A stretch of 29,781 nt of DNA from Coriobacteriaceae bacterium (GTDB taxonomy: Bacteria; Actinomycetota; Coriobacteriia; Coriobacteriales; UMGS124). Positions 16,398-24,660 of this stretch are shown here, piece by piece; position 1 is the first letter of the stretch; each line of letters begins with the position of its first letter. The translations under genes and the position numbers were made by a program. The stretch covers positions 12,035 through 41,815 of the forward strand of contig JAHZGC010000034.1 in NCBI GenBank assembly GCA_019421015.1, read 5' to 3'. The notes under the pieces were generated by a model. It worked only from the letters and a program-made list of their open reading frames with translations, made no database searches and was not told the origin of the DNA.

Positions 16398-17442
16398 CGG
16401 CGACCTAGGCAAAGCGGCGGGCGCAAGCTGGCGCGAGGCGCCCCCCGAGGGAGGTCAGGCCTCGACGCGGTCGGATTCCGTAAAACGACGTGCCAAGGCG
16501 GCCGCCGTCCATGTGCGCGAGAACCTGGCCGGCACCGAGCCGCTGCCGGGGCGTGACGCCGCCGACCTGGTGGGCGAGAGCAAGATCCAACGCCCCGTCG
16601 CCGAGCCGGTCAACGTGCCGCCGCTGCGCTACCGCACCCTCATCGTGCGCATGTGCACGGGGGCCGTCTATGTCGCGATCAACGTCCTTGCCATACTGTG
16701 GGGCAAGCTTCCCACGGCTGTCCTCATGGCGGCGACCGCCGGTATCTGCTGTTGGGAGTTCTTCCGCCTGATGCGCGCCGACGCCAAGAGCCCCAACCAG
16801 CCTCTCGGCATCCTGTTCGCCGTCTCCATGCCCCTCATCTCGCTGACAAACCCGGTTTACCTCGTTGCCATCGTGTTCTTGCTCTTTATGCTCTTGGGCA
16901 TCTGGTATGTCGTGAACCAACGGGCACGCATCACCGACGTCGCGATCACGCTGTTTGGCCCCATCTACACGGGCATGACCCTTTCCGCCCTCGTGGCGGT
17001 GCGTAGCGCCGCGGTCCTCGACAATGTGGGCTGCATCGTGCTGTGCATCGGCATTATGATGTCGGTGTGGGCGAACGACTCCTTTGCCTACCTCGTCGGT
17101 AGCCGGTTCGGCAAGCACAAGATGGTTCCCAAGATCTCTCCCAAGAAGAGCTGGGAGGGCTTTGCGGGGGGCATTGTAGGTTCCGTCGTGATCTGGCTGC
17201 TCTTGCTGTTTTTTCCCCAAACGCACGTCACCCCGCTGGTCGCCGTCGCATGCGGCGTCCTCTGCGGTGTCACGGGGGTCATCGGGGATCTGGTCGAGTC
17301 GCGCATCAAGCGTGGGGCGGGCGTCAAGGACTCCGGGAACATGATTCCGGGTCACGGCGGCCTGCTCGACAGGTCCGACTCCATGCTCTTCGTAGCCATC
17401 ACCGCCTACTTCCTGCTACGCATCATGCGGGTTATCGTATAA
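16381..17442 (+). CDS. cdsA: Phosphatidate cytidylyltransferase (CDP-diacylglycerol synthase)
   Basis: CdsA makes CDP-diacylglycerol from phosphatidate and CTP, the branch point of phospholipid synthesis. The ATG at 16381 sits behind GGAGGGG inside the end of uppS and gives 353 residues. The first 85 or so are charged and predicted cytoplasmic, which is an unusual extension. Membrane segments then begin at about 86. The C-terminal signature (KRGAGVKDSGN, then PGHGGLLDRSDS, about residues 310-335) includes the metal-binding aspartates. It ends the pyrH-frr-uppS-cdsA run. Confidence 0.94.
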   Translation: MAKDNDGDLGKAAGASWREAPPEGGQASTRSDSVKRRAKAAAVHVRENLAGTEPLPGRDAADLVGESKIQRPVAEPVNVPPLRYRTLIVRMCTGAVYVAINVLAILWGKLPTAVLMAATAGICCWEFFRLMRADAKSPNQPLGILFAVSMPLISLTNPVYLVAIVFLLFMLLGIWYVVNQRARITDVAITLFGPIYTGMTLSALVAVRSAAVLDNVGCIVLCIGIMMSVWANDSFAYLVGSRFGKHKMVPKISPKKSWEGFAGGIVGSVVIWLLLLFFPQTHVTPLVAVACGVLCGVTGVIGDLVESRIKRGAGVKDSGNMIPGHGGLLDRSDSMLFVAITAYFLLRIMRVIV

Positions 17443-17457
17443 TTCTACGGATGTGCA

Positions 17458-17495
17458 TGGGACGGGCGCCCTTGCGGCCTCGTCCCACAGCTTTT
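17458..17495 (+). terminator. Possible weak terminator after cdsA
   Basis: TGGGACG pairs with CGTCCCA (extendable inward by GC/GC) to give a hairpin at 17458-17487, followed three bases later by CTTTT. The T-tract is short and offset, so this may be a partial terminator that lets some transcription reach dxr. Confidence 0.4.
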
Positions 17496-17498
17496 GCC

Positions 17499-17523
17499 GC
17501 GCGCCGGTATCGAGCCGGCGCGC
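17499..17523 (+). other. Strong GC hairpin in the dxr leader
   Basis: GCGCGCCGG and CCGGCGCGC form a perfect nine-pair stem with a seven-base loop (TATCGAG), ending 51 bases before the dxr start. No T-tract follows. It may pause polymerase or stabilise the mRNA end, which is inference. Confidence 0.45.
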
Positions 17524-17574
17524 TTCTGTATCCCAGGTCTTTGCGACCAAGAAGGACGGTTAAGGAGCGTGGCC

Positions 17575-18789
17575 ATGGTCGTTGCCAAATCCCGCGGTGT
17601 CGTCCCCGCCCCCGGGCGGGTCTTCGAGCGGCGCAGCCCCCTGCGGGTCGCCCTGCTCGGGGCCACGGGCTCCATCGGCCGCCAGACGGTCGATGTGGCG
17701 CGCTCCCATCCCGACAAGGTCGAGCTGGTGGCGTTGGCGGCCAACCGGTCCGCCGAGGCCCTCGTCGCCCTGGCCCGCGAGTTCCCCACGGTGCGCCGCA
17801 TAGCCCTGGCCGACGCGTCGTGCCGCGACCTACCCTGCATGGGAGACCTCCCCGCAGGATGCGCGGCCTCCTTCGGCCGCGAGGCGGTCGACGAGCTGGC
17901 CGAGCTCGAGGGGGTGGACTGCGTCCTCAACGCCCTCGTGGGGTTCTCAGGCATGCAGGCGAGCTACCGGGCCCTTGCCTCGGGCCGCGAGCTGGCCTTG
18001 GCCAACAAGGAGTCCCTCGTGGTGGCCGGCGACCTCATCATGCCGTTGGCGGAGCCGGGCAGGCTGCTGCCGGTCGATTCCGAGCACTCGGCCATCTTCC
18101 AATGCTTTTTGGGAGAAGACCCCTGGCGTGCCCGGCGCATCTGGCTCACCGCCTCGGGCGGCCCGTTCTTTGGCCGCACCCGGGAGGAGCTTGCCGAGGT
18201 CACGGCTGCCGACGCCTTGCGCCACCCCAACTGGAGCATGGGCCCCAAGGTCACGACCGACTCCTCGACGCTGATGAACAAGGGGCTCGAGGCCATCGAG
18301 GCCCATCACCTGTTCGACGCCCCTTTCTCCATGATCCGTATCGTCGTGCAGCGCCAAAGTGCCGTGCACTCGATGGTCGAGTACGACGACGGGTCGGTGC
18401 TGGGCCATCTGGGGGCCGCCGATATGCGCGTGCCGATCCAGTACGCGCTGAGCTTTCCCGACCGTTGGCCCGCCCCGTGCCCGCCGCTTGACTTCCCGAG
18501 GCTCGGCCATGTAGACTTCGCCGATCCCGACCCGGAGGCCTTCGGCTGCCTCAGGCTCGCCTTGGAGGCGGGGGAGCGCGGCGGCATCCTACCGTGCGTG
18601 CTCAACGCCGCCGACGAGGTGGCGGTGGAGGCGTTTTTGGCCGGCCGTATCCCATATCTGGGCATCGAGCGCGTCGTGGGCGAGACCCTCGCCGCCTTTG
18701 GGGCCGAGCCGGTGGTCTCGCTCGACCAGCTCGCCGCGGTCGACGACGAGGCCCGTGCCCGTGCCCGGGAGGCCGTTGCCGCCTGCTAA
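17575..18789 (+). CDS. dxr: 1-deoxy-D-xylulose 5-phosphate reductoisomerase
   Basis: Dxr converts DXP to MEP with NADPH, the first committed step of the MEP isoprenoid pathway and the target of fosmidomycin. ATG 17575 is seven bases from AAGGAG (17562-17567) and is preferred over the GTG at 17569, which is one base away. The protein has 404 residues: NADPH-binding GATGSIG at 29-35, ALANKES at 141-147, metal ligands in DSEHSA (D168, E170), TASGGPFF, and HPNWSMGPKVTTDSSTLMNK followed by GLEAIEAHHLF. It precedes rseP and ispG, so two MEP-pathway enzymes flank the protease. Confidence 0.96.
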   Translation: MVVAKSRGVVPAPGRVFERRSPLRVALLGATGSIGRQTVDVARSHPDKVELVALAANRSAEALVALAREFPTVRRIALADASCRDLPCMGDLPAGCAASFGREAVDELAELEGVDCVLNALVGFSGMQASYRALASGRELALANKESLVVAGDLIMPLAEPGRLLPVDSEHSAIFQCFLGEDPWRARRIWLTASGGPFFGRTREELAEVTAADALRHPNWSMGPKVTTDSSTLMNKGLEAIEAHHLFDAPFSMIRIVVQRQSAVHSMVEYDDGSVLGHLGAADMRVPIQYALSFPDRWPAPCPPLDFPRLGHVDFADPDPEAFGCLRLALEAGERGGILPCVLNAADEVAVEAFLAGRIPYLGIERVVGETLAAFGAEPVVSLDQLAAVDDEARARAREAVAAC

Positions 18790-18813
18790 CCCGACGTTTC
18801 TGGAGGTCGTTCG

Positions 18814-20178
18814 TTGCTTGCCGCCGTCTCTATCCTGTGCTTCCTCATAATCCTCACCCTTCTCGTGGTCATCCACGAGGCCGGTCACGCCACGGTCGCC
18901 CGCCTGTGCGGCGTGCGCGTCACGGAGTTTTTCGTAGGGATGCCCTGGGGTCCCGAGGTGTCGTGGCGCAGTAAGCGTTCCGGGATCAAGTACGGCGCCA
19001 CGTTCGCCCTCGTGGGCGGCTATACCAAGATAGCCGGCATGGCCTCGGATCCCGACCCGCTCCTGCCGTTGGCGCTCGCCCTGGTGAACGCCCGCGGCAC
19101 CTTGGGCGTCGAGGAGCTTGCCCGGGTTGCCGGTTGCGACCCCTATGATGCGGCTGCGACCCTGGCGACCCTGTCTGACTGGGGGTCCGTCGAGGAGGTG
19201 TGGGAGCCCGGCACATGCCACGGGCGCCTGGACCTTCCCGAGCGCTACCGCACGGTGCGTCGCGACGCCCGGGGGCGTACGGTCTACGACCGACACCATG
19301 ACTTCTCGCTTCCCGGGTCGACCGGGGCGGGGGAGCCTTACTTTCCTGACTGCTCCGCCGACGAGTTCCTGGCGCGCGAGAAGGCCCGCACCTACGGGGG
19401 CGTCGGGTTTTGGAAGCGCATGGCGATCCTCGTGGCAGGCGTGGCCTGCAACATCGTGCTCGCCGTGGCGTTGATCATGGCCTTCTGCATGCTGGCCGGC
19501 GTTCCCACTGCGACGGGTATCGACCCCCATGTGGCCGTGGTGGCCGAGGGGTCCCCTGCGGAGCAGGCCGGCCTGGTCCCCGGAGACGAGATTGTCTCTA
19601 TAGGCGGTGTGCCGGTCGACGGTGCCGAGGCTGCCGTCAACGCCCTCTCGGCAGCCAGGGGTCACGGCCCGTTCGAGCTCGAGTACCTGCGCGATGGTCG
19701 AAGCCAACGGGCGACGGTGGACCTCGGCGAGGGGGAGGCCCTTGGCGTCAACTACACGTACACGGTCGAGGACGTGCCCTTAAGCCCGCTCGAATCCCTG
19801 GAATACGCGTTCCTCTACACCGGCGAGGTGGCCCGTTCGGTCGCGTCGCTGCTTATCCCCGAGCGTGCCGGCGAGGTGCTCCAGGACTCGGCGGGGGTCG
19901 TGGGGATCGCGGCCCTTGCTCAGGACGCCGTGGCCCAGGGCGTCTGGCCCGTCATTCTCCTCGCGGCGATGCTCTCGATGTCGCTCGGGTGGATGAACCT
20001 GCTGCCCATCCCTCCCCTCGACGGAGGCAAGGGGCTCATCGAGGTCGTCCAGGCGCTCATCCGGCGCCCGATTTCGCTGCGCGTGCAGAGCGCGCTGAAC
20101 ATGGTGGGTATCGCGCTGTTCGTCCTGCTGTTCGTCTACATGGTGATTCAGGACACCTCGTCTCTGCTCGGGGCGTAG
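18814..20178 (+). CDS. rseP: Site-2 intramembrane metalloprotease (RseP/RasP family) with PDZ domain and an inserted region
   Basis: The protein cleaves membrane-spanning anti-sigma factors or signal peptides within the bilayer. It starts with TTG 18814, fixed by GGAGGT six bases upstream. The 454 residues contain the zinc motif HEAGH at 21-25 in the first membrane segment, a GGYTKIAGM membrane-associated loop at 68-76, a second membrane segment (about 203-228), a PDZ domain (about 236-310, GSPAEQAGLVPGDEIVSIGG), and the third zinc-ligand motif NLLPIPPLDGG at 395-405 before the last membrane segment. Between GGY and the second membrane segment there are about 130 residues, longer than the 40-60 usual in the family. 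Part of this (about 85-125) looks like a helix-turn-helix. Confidence 0.93.
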   Translation: MLAAVSILCFLIILTLLVVIHEAGHATVARLCGVRVTEFFVGMPWGPEVSWRSKRSGIKYGATFALVGGYTKIAGMASDPDPLLPLALALVNARGTLGVEELARVAGCDPYDAAATLATLSDWGSVEEVWEPGTCHGRLDLPERYRTVRRDARGRTVYDRHHDFSLPGSTGAGEPYFPDCSADEFLAREKARTYGGVGFWKRMAILVAGVACNIVLAVALIMAFCMLAGVPTATGIDPHVAVVAEGSPAEQAGLVPGDEIVSIGGVPVDGAEAAVNALSAARGHGPFELEYLRDGRSQRATVDLGEGEALGVNYTYTVEDVPLSPLESLEYAFLYTGEVARSVASLLIPERAGEVLQDSAGVVGIAALAQDAVAQGVWPVILLAAMLSMSLGWMNLLPIPPLDGGKGLIEVVQALIRRPISLRVQSALNMVGIALFVLLFVYMVIQDTSSLLGA

Positions 20179-20202
20179 GTAACGATGTCGGGAGGTCGTT
20201 CG

Positions 20203-21285
20203 ATGGAACAGGGTGGCACGCTCGCTGCGCGGCAGCGCACACGGCAGGTCGACGTCGGCGGGGTGACGCTCGGCGGGGGTGCCCCGGTGCGCGTCCAGTC
20301 GATGCTCACGGCTCCCACGGCAGACGCCGGCGGGGCGTTGGCCCAGACCCGTGCCCTGGCGCAGGCGGGGTGCGAGATCGTGCGGGCGGCCATTCCGAAC
20401 GAGGCGGCCCTGGCCGGCTTCGAGGCCCTGTGTGCGGCAAGCCCCATCCCGGTGGTTGCCGACGTGCACTTCGACCACCGCCTGGCCGTCGAGGCGGCGC
20501 GCCGGGGAGCCGCAGGGCTACGCATCAACCCAGGCAACATCGGCTCGTGGGAGAAGGTCGACCTTGTCATCGACGCCGCCGCCCGGGCCGGCATCCCTAT
20601 CCGCATCGGCGTGAATGCCGGCTCCATCGGGCGTGACCTCGCCGAGCGCGACGACTTGAGCGTTGCCGACAAGATGGTCCGCTCCGCCGTCTCCTTCGTC
20701 GAGCACTTCGAGGGGCGCGGCTTCACCGACGTGGTCCTCTCCGCCAAGGCCCACGACGTTCCCACGACGGTGGAGACCTACCGGCGCCTCTCGCGCGACC
20801 TGCCGCTGGTGCCACTCCACCTGGGTGTCACCGAGGCCGGTACGGCCCTTCAGGGCACCGTTAAAAGCGCCGTGGGCCTGGGGATCCTGCTCGAGGAGGG
20901 CATCGGCGACACTCTGAGGGTCTCGCTGACCGCCGATCCGGTGGACGAGCTGCCGGTGGCCTGGGGCATCCTGGGCGCCCTGGGGCTGCGTCGCCGCGGG
21001 GCCGAGCTCGTGAGCTGCCCCACCTGCGCCCGCTGCCAGGTCGACCTCATCCCCATCGCGCGCGAGGTGGAGTGCAGGCTCGCCGCGCTGGAGCTGCCGA
21101 TCACCGTGGCCGTCATGGGGTGCGAGGTCAACGGTCCCGGCGAGGCCCGCGGGGCCGACATCGGCGTGGCGTGCGGGCGCGGCTCGGGCGCGGTGTTTTA
21201 TGGGGGCAAGATCGTGGCCCGGGCCCCCGAAGACCGGATCGTCGACGTGCTCTTTGGGGAGATAGCGTCGCGTTTTGGCTGCTAG
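20203..21285 (+). CDS. ispG: 4-hydroxy-3-methylbut-2-en-1-yl diphosphate synthase (flavodoxin/ferredoxin)
   Basis: IspG converts MEcPP to HMBPP by a [4Fe-4S]-dependent reductive ring opening. The start is ATG 20203, six bases after GGGAGGT; an upstream in-frame ATG at 20185 would put the ribosome site inside the gene. The 360-residue protein has an N-terminal TIM barrel (PVRVQSMLTAPTAD, GLRINPGNIGS) and a C-terminal cluster domain. The cluster ligands are C272, C275 and C307 plus E314 in GCEVNGPGEARGADIG, matching the bacterial two-domain form. It closes the dxr-rseP-ispG run and lies before proS. Confidence 0.96.
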   Translation: MEQGGTLAARQRTRQVDVGGVTLGGGAPVRVQSMLTAPTADAGGALAQTRALAQAGCEIVRAAIPNEAALAGFEALCAASPIPVVADVHFDHRLAVEAARRGAAGLRINPGNIGSWEKVDLVIDAAARAGIPIRIGVNAGSIGRDLAERDDLSVADKMVRSAVSFVEHFEGRGFTDVVLSAKAHDVPTTVETYRRLSRDLPLVPLHLGVTEAGTALQGTVKSAVGLGILLEEGIGDTLRVSLTADPVDELPVAWGILGALGLRRRGAELVSCPTCARCQVDLIPIAREVECRLAALELPITVAVMGCEVNGPGEARGADIGVACGRGSGAVFYGGKIVARAPEDRIVDVLFGEIASRFGC

Positions 21286-21319
21286 GAACCGCGAGGCCGC
21301 ATCGGTCGGCCGTATTTAG

Positions 21320-21325
21320 TAGAAT
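21320..21325 (+). promoter_or_regulatory. Possible -10 element of proS
   Basis: TAGAAT in a short AT-rich patch, 43 bases before the proS start. No matching -35 was found. Offered only as a candidate. Confidence 0.25.
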
Positions 21326-21367
21326 CGTGTGCCGCCTGAGAACACCTTGGAGATTGGAGCGCTCCCG

Positions 21368-23086
21368 ATGACCACCGCCTCGTATATGAGGATGTCACGA
21401 CTCTATGCACCCACCCTGCGCGAAGACCCGCAGGAGGCCGACATCACGAGCCTGCGGTACCTGCTGCGCGCCGGCTGCATCCGCAAGACCGCTGCCGGCC
21501 TGTACTCGTATCTGCCGCTGGCCTGGCGCTCGCTGCTCAAGATCGAGCGCATCGTGCGCGAGGAGATGGATGGCATCGGCGCCCAGGAGGTGCAGCTCCC
21601 CATCCTGACCCCCGCCGAGCTGTGGCACCAGTCGGGCCGCTGGGACGACTACGGACCCGAGCTCATGCGCATCTGCGACCGCCACGAGCGCGAGTTCTGC
21701 CTCGGCCCCACCCATGAGGAGACCTTCACCGACCTCGTGCGCAACGAGCTGCGCAGCTACAAACAGCTGCCGGTGACGCTCTACCAGATCCAGGACAAGT
21801 TCCGCGACGAGATGCGCCCCCGCTTTGGTTTGCTGCGCGGCCGCGAGTTCATCATGAAGGATGCCTACTCCTTCCATGCTGACCGCGAGAGCCTCCAGGA
21901 GACCTACGACGACATGCGCGGCGCCTACGGCCGTGTGTGCGAGCGCTGCGGCCTGGACTACCGCGCCGTCGAGGCCGATTCTGGCCAGATCGGCGGCAAG
22001 GTGACCGTCGAGTTCCTCGCCCTTGCCGACACCGGTGAGGCCGAGCTCGTCTACTGCGATTGCGGCTATGCGGCCGACGTCGAGGCCGCCGAGGCCAAGC
22101 CCCAGATCACCGTGTGCCATGCGGGGGAGTGCGACAAGGTCGCCACGCCCAACTGCGGCACCATCGCCGGGGTGGCGGCGTTCTTCGGGGTCCCCGAGAA
22201 CGAGACCGTGAAGGCCTTTGCCGTGGTCGACGGCGACGGGGCCGGCTGGGTGCTCTTCGTGCCCGGTGACCACGAGGTAAACGAGGTCGCCCTCGACAAC
22301 CGCTTCGGCTCCTGGCACATGATGACCGACGAGGAGCTTGAGTCCTTTGGCCTCGTGAAGGGCTACATCGGTCCCAAGGGCCTGAGCCCCAAGGTCGTGG
22401 TCCTGGCCGACGAGTCCCTGCGCGAGCAGCCCCGCTGGATCTGCGGTGCCAACGAGGAAGGCTACCACTACATGGCGGCCGAGATGGGCACAGACTTCCC
22501 CGAGCCGGCCTTTGCGGCCATCGCCGCCGCCAAAGAGGGCGACCTTTGCCCCGTCTGCGGCAAGCCCCTCCACGCCGCCCGCGGCATCGAGGTCTCCCAG
22601 GTGTTCCAGCTCGGCACCAAGTACTCCGAGGCCATGGGTGCCACCTTTGCCGACGAGAACGGCGAGGAACAGCCCTTCCTCATGGGCTGCTACGGCATCG
22701 GCGTCTCCCGCACCCTGGCCGCCGTCGTGGAGCAGCACAACGACGAGGCCGGCATCGTCTGGCCCGTCTCCATCGCCCCCTACGAGGTCGCGGTCATCCC
22801 GCTCTCGGTGGGTGACGACCTGCTGCAGCCCCTGGCCGAGCGCGTGGCCGAGGAGCTGGCAGCCCTGGGTGTGGAGGTCGTGCTCGACGACCGCGACGAG
22901 CGGGCGGGCGTCAAGTTTGCCGACAACGACCTCATGGGCTTCCCCTACCAGGTCGTGGTGGGCAAGAAGAGCGCTACCGAGGGCAACGTGGAGCTCAAGG
23001 TCCGCGCCACCGGCGAGCGCACCGTGGTCGCGGCCGACGCCGTGGCCCAGATGCTCGCCGAGGCCATCAAGGCCGAGCGCAAGTAG
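21368..23086 (+). CDS. proS: Prolyl-tRNA synthetase, bacterial type with editing domain
   Basis: ProS charges tRNA-Pro. ATG 21368 lies eight bases after GGAG and gives 572 residues, the length of the bacterial form with an inserted editing domain. Class II motif 1 (EEMDGIGAQEVQLPIL), motif 2 (FRDEMRPRFGLLRGREFIMKD, about 141-161) and motif 3 (YGIGVSRTLAAVVEQ) are present. The YbaK-like insertion, which clears Ala-tRNA-Pro, lies between motifs 2 and 3 (about residues 225-385). The anticodon-binding domain is C-terminal (VLDDRDERAGVKFADNDLMG). No T-box leader is visible upstream. A strong terminator follows. Confidence 0.97.
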   Translation: MTTASYMRMSRLYAPTLREDPQEADITSLRYLLRAGCIRKTAAGLYSYLPLAWRSLLKIERIVREEMDGIGAQEVQLPILTPAELWHQSGRWDDYGPELMRICDRHEREFCLGPTHEETFTDLVRNELRSYKQLPVTLYQIQDKFRDEMRPRFGLLRGREFIMKDAYSFHADRESLQETYDDMRGAYGRVCERCGLDYRAVEADSGQIGGKVTVEFLALADTGEAELVYCDCGYAADVEAAEAKPQITVCHAGECDKVATPNCGTIAGVAAFFGVPENETVKAFAVVDGDGAGWVLFVPGDHEVNEVALDNRFGSWHMMTDEELESFGLVKGYIGPKGLSPKVVVLADESLREQPRWICGANEEGYHYMAAEMGTDFPEPAFAAIAAAKEGDLCPVCGKPLHAARGIEVSQVFQLGTKYSEAMGATFADENGEEQPFLMGCYGIGVSRTLAAVVEQHNDEAGIVWPVSIAPYEVAVIPLSVGDDLLQPLAERVAEELAALGVEVVLDDRDERAGVKFADNDLMGFPYQVVVGKKSATEGNVELKVRATGERTVVAADAVAQMLAEAIKAERK

Positions 23087-23099
23087 TCGCTGAGTCCAA

Positions 23100-23142
23100 G
23101 GGGCCCCTGCCCGCTGCCTATGGCGGGCCGGGGTCCCTTTTT
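23100..23142 (+). terminator. Rho-independent terminator after proS
   Basis: A long stem (GGGGCCCC then GCCCGC, pairing with GCGGGC and GGGGTCCC) with a seven-base loop is followed by TTTTT. It ends 22 bases before the next start. Confidence 0.88.
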
Positions 23143-23163
23143 GTATGCGAGGAGGCAAGAGAG

Positions 23164-24186
23164 ATGGATTGGAAGCAGGTGTGCGCGGCGGCCCGCCCGC
23201 TCGTGGGGGAGCACTGCAAGGCGTGCCCGGTCTGCGACGGGCGGGGATGCAAAAACGCCATCCCCGGTCCCGGTGCCAAAGGCCTGGGCGACGTCGCCAT
23301 GCGCAACTACGACGCCTGGCGCCAGGTGCGCGTGAACATGGACACCCTGGTCGAGCCCTGCGGGCCGGCCGACACCTCCTGCGAGCTGTTCGGCCGCCGC
23401 TGGTCGATGCCGGTGTTCATCGGGCCCGTGGGAGACGTGAACCGCCACTACGGCCCCAGCCTCGACACCCTGGCCTACAACCGCCTCTCGCTCGCTGCCG
23501 CCGCAGCCCAGGGCTCGGCGGCCTTCACGGGCGACGGCGTGGACCGGCAGCTGTTCGTGAACTCCTGCGAGGCCGTCAAAGAGGTCGGCGGGGCCGGCGT
23601 CCCCACGGTTAAACCGTGGGGAGAAGACGTCGTGGCCGACCGCATGGTGCTTGCCCGCGAGAGCGGCGCGTTCGCCATCGCCATGGACGTGGACGCCGCC
23701 GGCCTGCCGTTCCTCAAGGGGTTGGAGCCTCCCGCCGGTCCCAAGTCGGTGGCACAGTTGCGTTCCATCGCCGAGAGTGCCGGGGTCCCCTTCATCGTCA
23801 AAGGCGTCATGACCCCCGGTGGGGCCGAAAAGGCCGTCGAGGCCGGGGCGGCCGCCGTCGTGGTGAGCAACCACGGAGGTCGCGTCCTGGACGGGTGCCC
23901 CGCCACCGCCGAGGTGCTCCCGTCCGTTGCGGCCGCCGTGGCCGGCCGTTGCGCCGTGCTTGTGGACGGCGGCATCCGCAGCGGTCTCGACGTGTTTCGG
24001 GCCCTGGCCTTGGGAGCCGACGGCGTGCTGGTCTGCCGTCCCTTTGTCGTGGCTGCCTACGGCGGTGGCCAGCAGGCCATGGAGGGGCTTCTCGCCCAGT
24101 ACCGCGCCGAGCTTGCCGACGTCATGGAGATGTGCGGCCTTCACGGCGTCGCTGAGATCGGTCCGCAGGCGGTCTGGCGGCCGTAG
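23164..24186 (+). CDS. FMN-dependent alpha-hydroxy-acid dehydrogenase/oxidase family protein
   Basis: A 340-residue TIM-barrel flavoprotein of the lactate dehydrogenase/oxidase family. The catalytic segment VVVSNHGGRVLDG holds the base H237 and R240. K213 in FIVKGV and the FMN-phosphate region VDGGIRSGLDVFRALALGAD are intact. The N-terminus has five cysteines (C7, C18, C21, C24, C29) in HCKACPVCDGRGCKNAIPG, seen in a subgroup of anaerobe homologues but not in classical lactate oxidase; they may bind a metal or an iron-sulfur cluster. The barrel is shorter than the 360-400 residues of lactate oxidase. Substrate is not known. GGAGG lies nine bases before ATG 23164. Confidence 0.85.
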   Translation: MDWKQVCAAARPLVGEHCKACPVCDGRGCKNAIPGPGAKGLGDVAMRNYDAWRQVRVNMDTLVEPCGPADTSCELFGRRWSMPVFIGPVGDVNRHYGPSLDTLAYNRLSLAAAAAQGSAAFTGDGVDRQLFVNSCEAVKEVGGAGVPTVKPWGEDVVADRMVLARESGAFAIAMDVDAAGLPFLKGLEPPAGPKSVAQLRSIAESAGVPFIVKGVMTPGGAEKAVEAGAAAVVVSNHGGRVLDGCPATAEVLPSVAAAVAGRCAVLVDGGIRSGLDVFRALALGADGVLVCRPFVVAAYGGGQQAMEGLLAQYRAELADVMEMCGLHGVAEIGPQAVWRP

Positions 24187-24309
24187 CGTCGGCGCAAGGC
24201 GCCTCTTCGGCGGTTAACGTGTGTATTCGGCGTTGGTGAAAATTGGCGCGCAAATGGGAAATATATGGGTCGGACGCGAGGTTTTCTATCAACCCTCAAG
24301 GAGGCTCGC

Positions 24310-24660
24310 ATGATTCCCGTTGTTGCAACTGCCATTAACGACCGACGCGACGTTGCGTTCTATGACCGAGACGCCCACCTGTGGGTCACGCTCCACCGTG
24401 ACCATGACAGGTGGGAGTTCCGTCCGAGCACTGACAACAAGCCCGAGGCCTTCGTCTCCGGGTTCAAGGAGATCGAGCCCGACACCTGGCAGCGCGACGT
24501 GCGCCATGCCGCGGACGAGCGCGGCGTGGTGCTCGGCACGTTCTACGAGGAAAAGCCCGTGGAGGATTCCGCGTGGCAGAAGGACGGCTGGTGGTTCGAG
24601 GTCGAGCGCCTCAAGGACGGCGATTACAGCCCCGACTACGCAACCCATGCCAGGCTCTAA
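24310..24660 (+). CDS. Small protein of unknown function, paralogue A
   Basis: I do not recognise this 116-residue acidic protein. The ATG at 24310 has AAGGAGG (24298-24304) at good spacing. It has no signal peptide or membrane segment and is rich in Trp and Asp/Glu. A central motif AADERGVVLGTF (67-78) and the end WWFEVER (94-100) are shared with the next gene. Over residues 1-101 the two align without gaps at about 43 identities. Its last 15 residues (DGDYSPDYATHARL) have no match in the neighbour, and its stop codon TAA lies within the tip of the palindromic element that follows. Codon bias matches the chromosome, so it is probably a real, expressed gene. Confidence 0.8.
   Translation: MIPVVATAINDRRDVAFYDRDAHLWVTLHRDHDRWEFRPSTDNKPEAFVSGFKEIEPDTWQRDVRHAADERGVVLGTFYEEKPVEDSAWQKDGWWFEVERLKDGDYSPDYATHARL

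Noticed and set aside
20185..20202. Upstream ATG for ispG
   Set aside because: It would place the ribosome-binding site GGGAGGT inside the coding region; ATG 20203 has proper spacing.
21286..21367. T-box leader before proS
   Set aside because: The gap is only 82 bases and shows no T-box sequence, specifier loop or antiterminator.
21395..23158. Long open frame on the minus strand opposite proS (587 codons)
   Set aside because: It mirrors proS codon bias; long antisense frames are usual in high-GC genes. The translation is low-complexity (Gly, Leu, His, Val) with no family resemblance.
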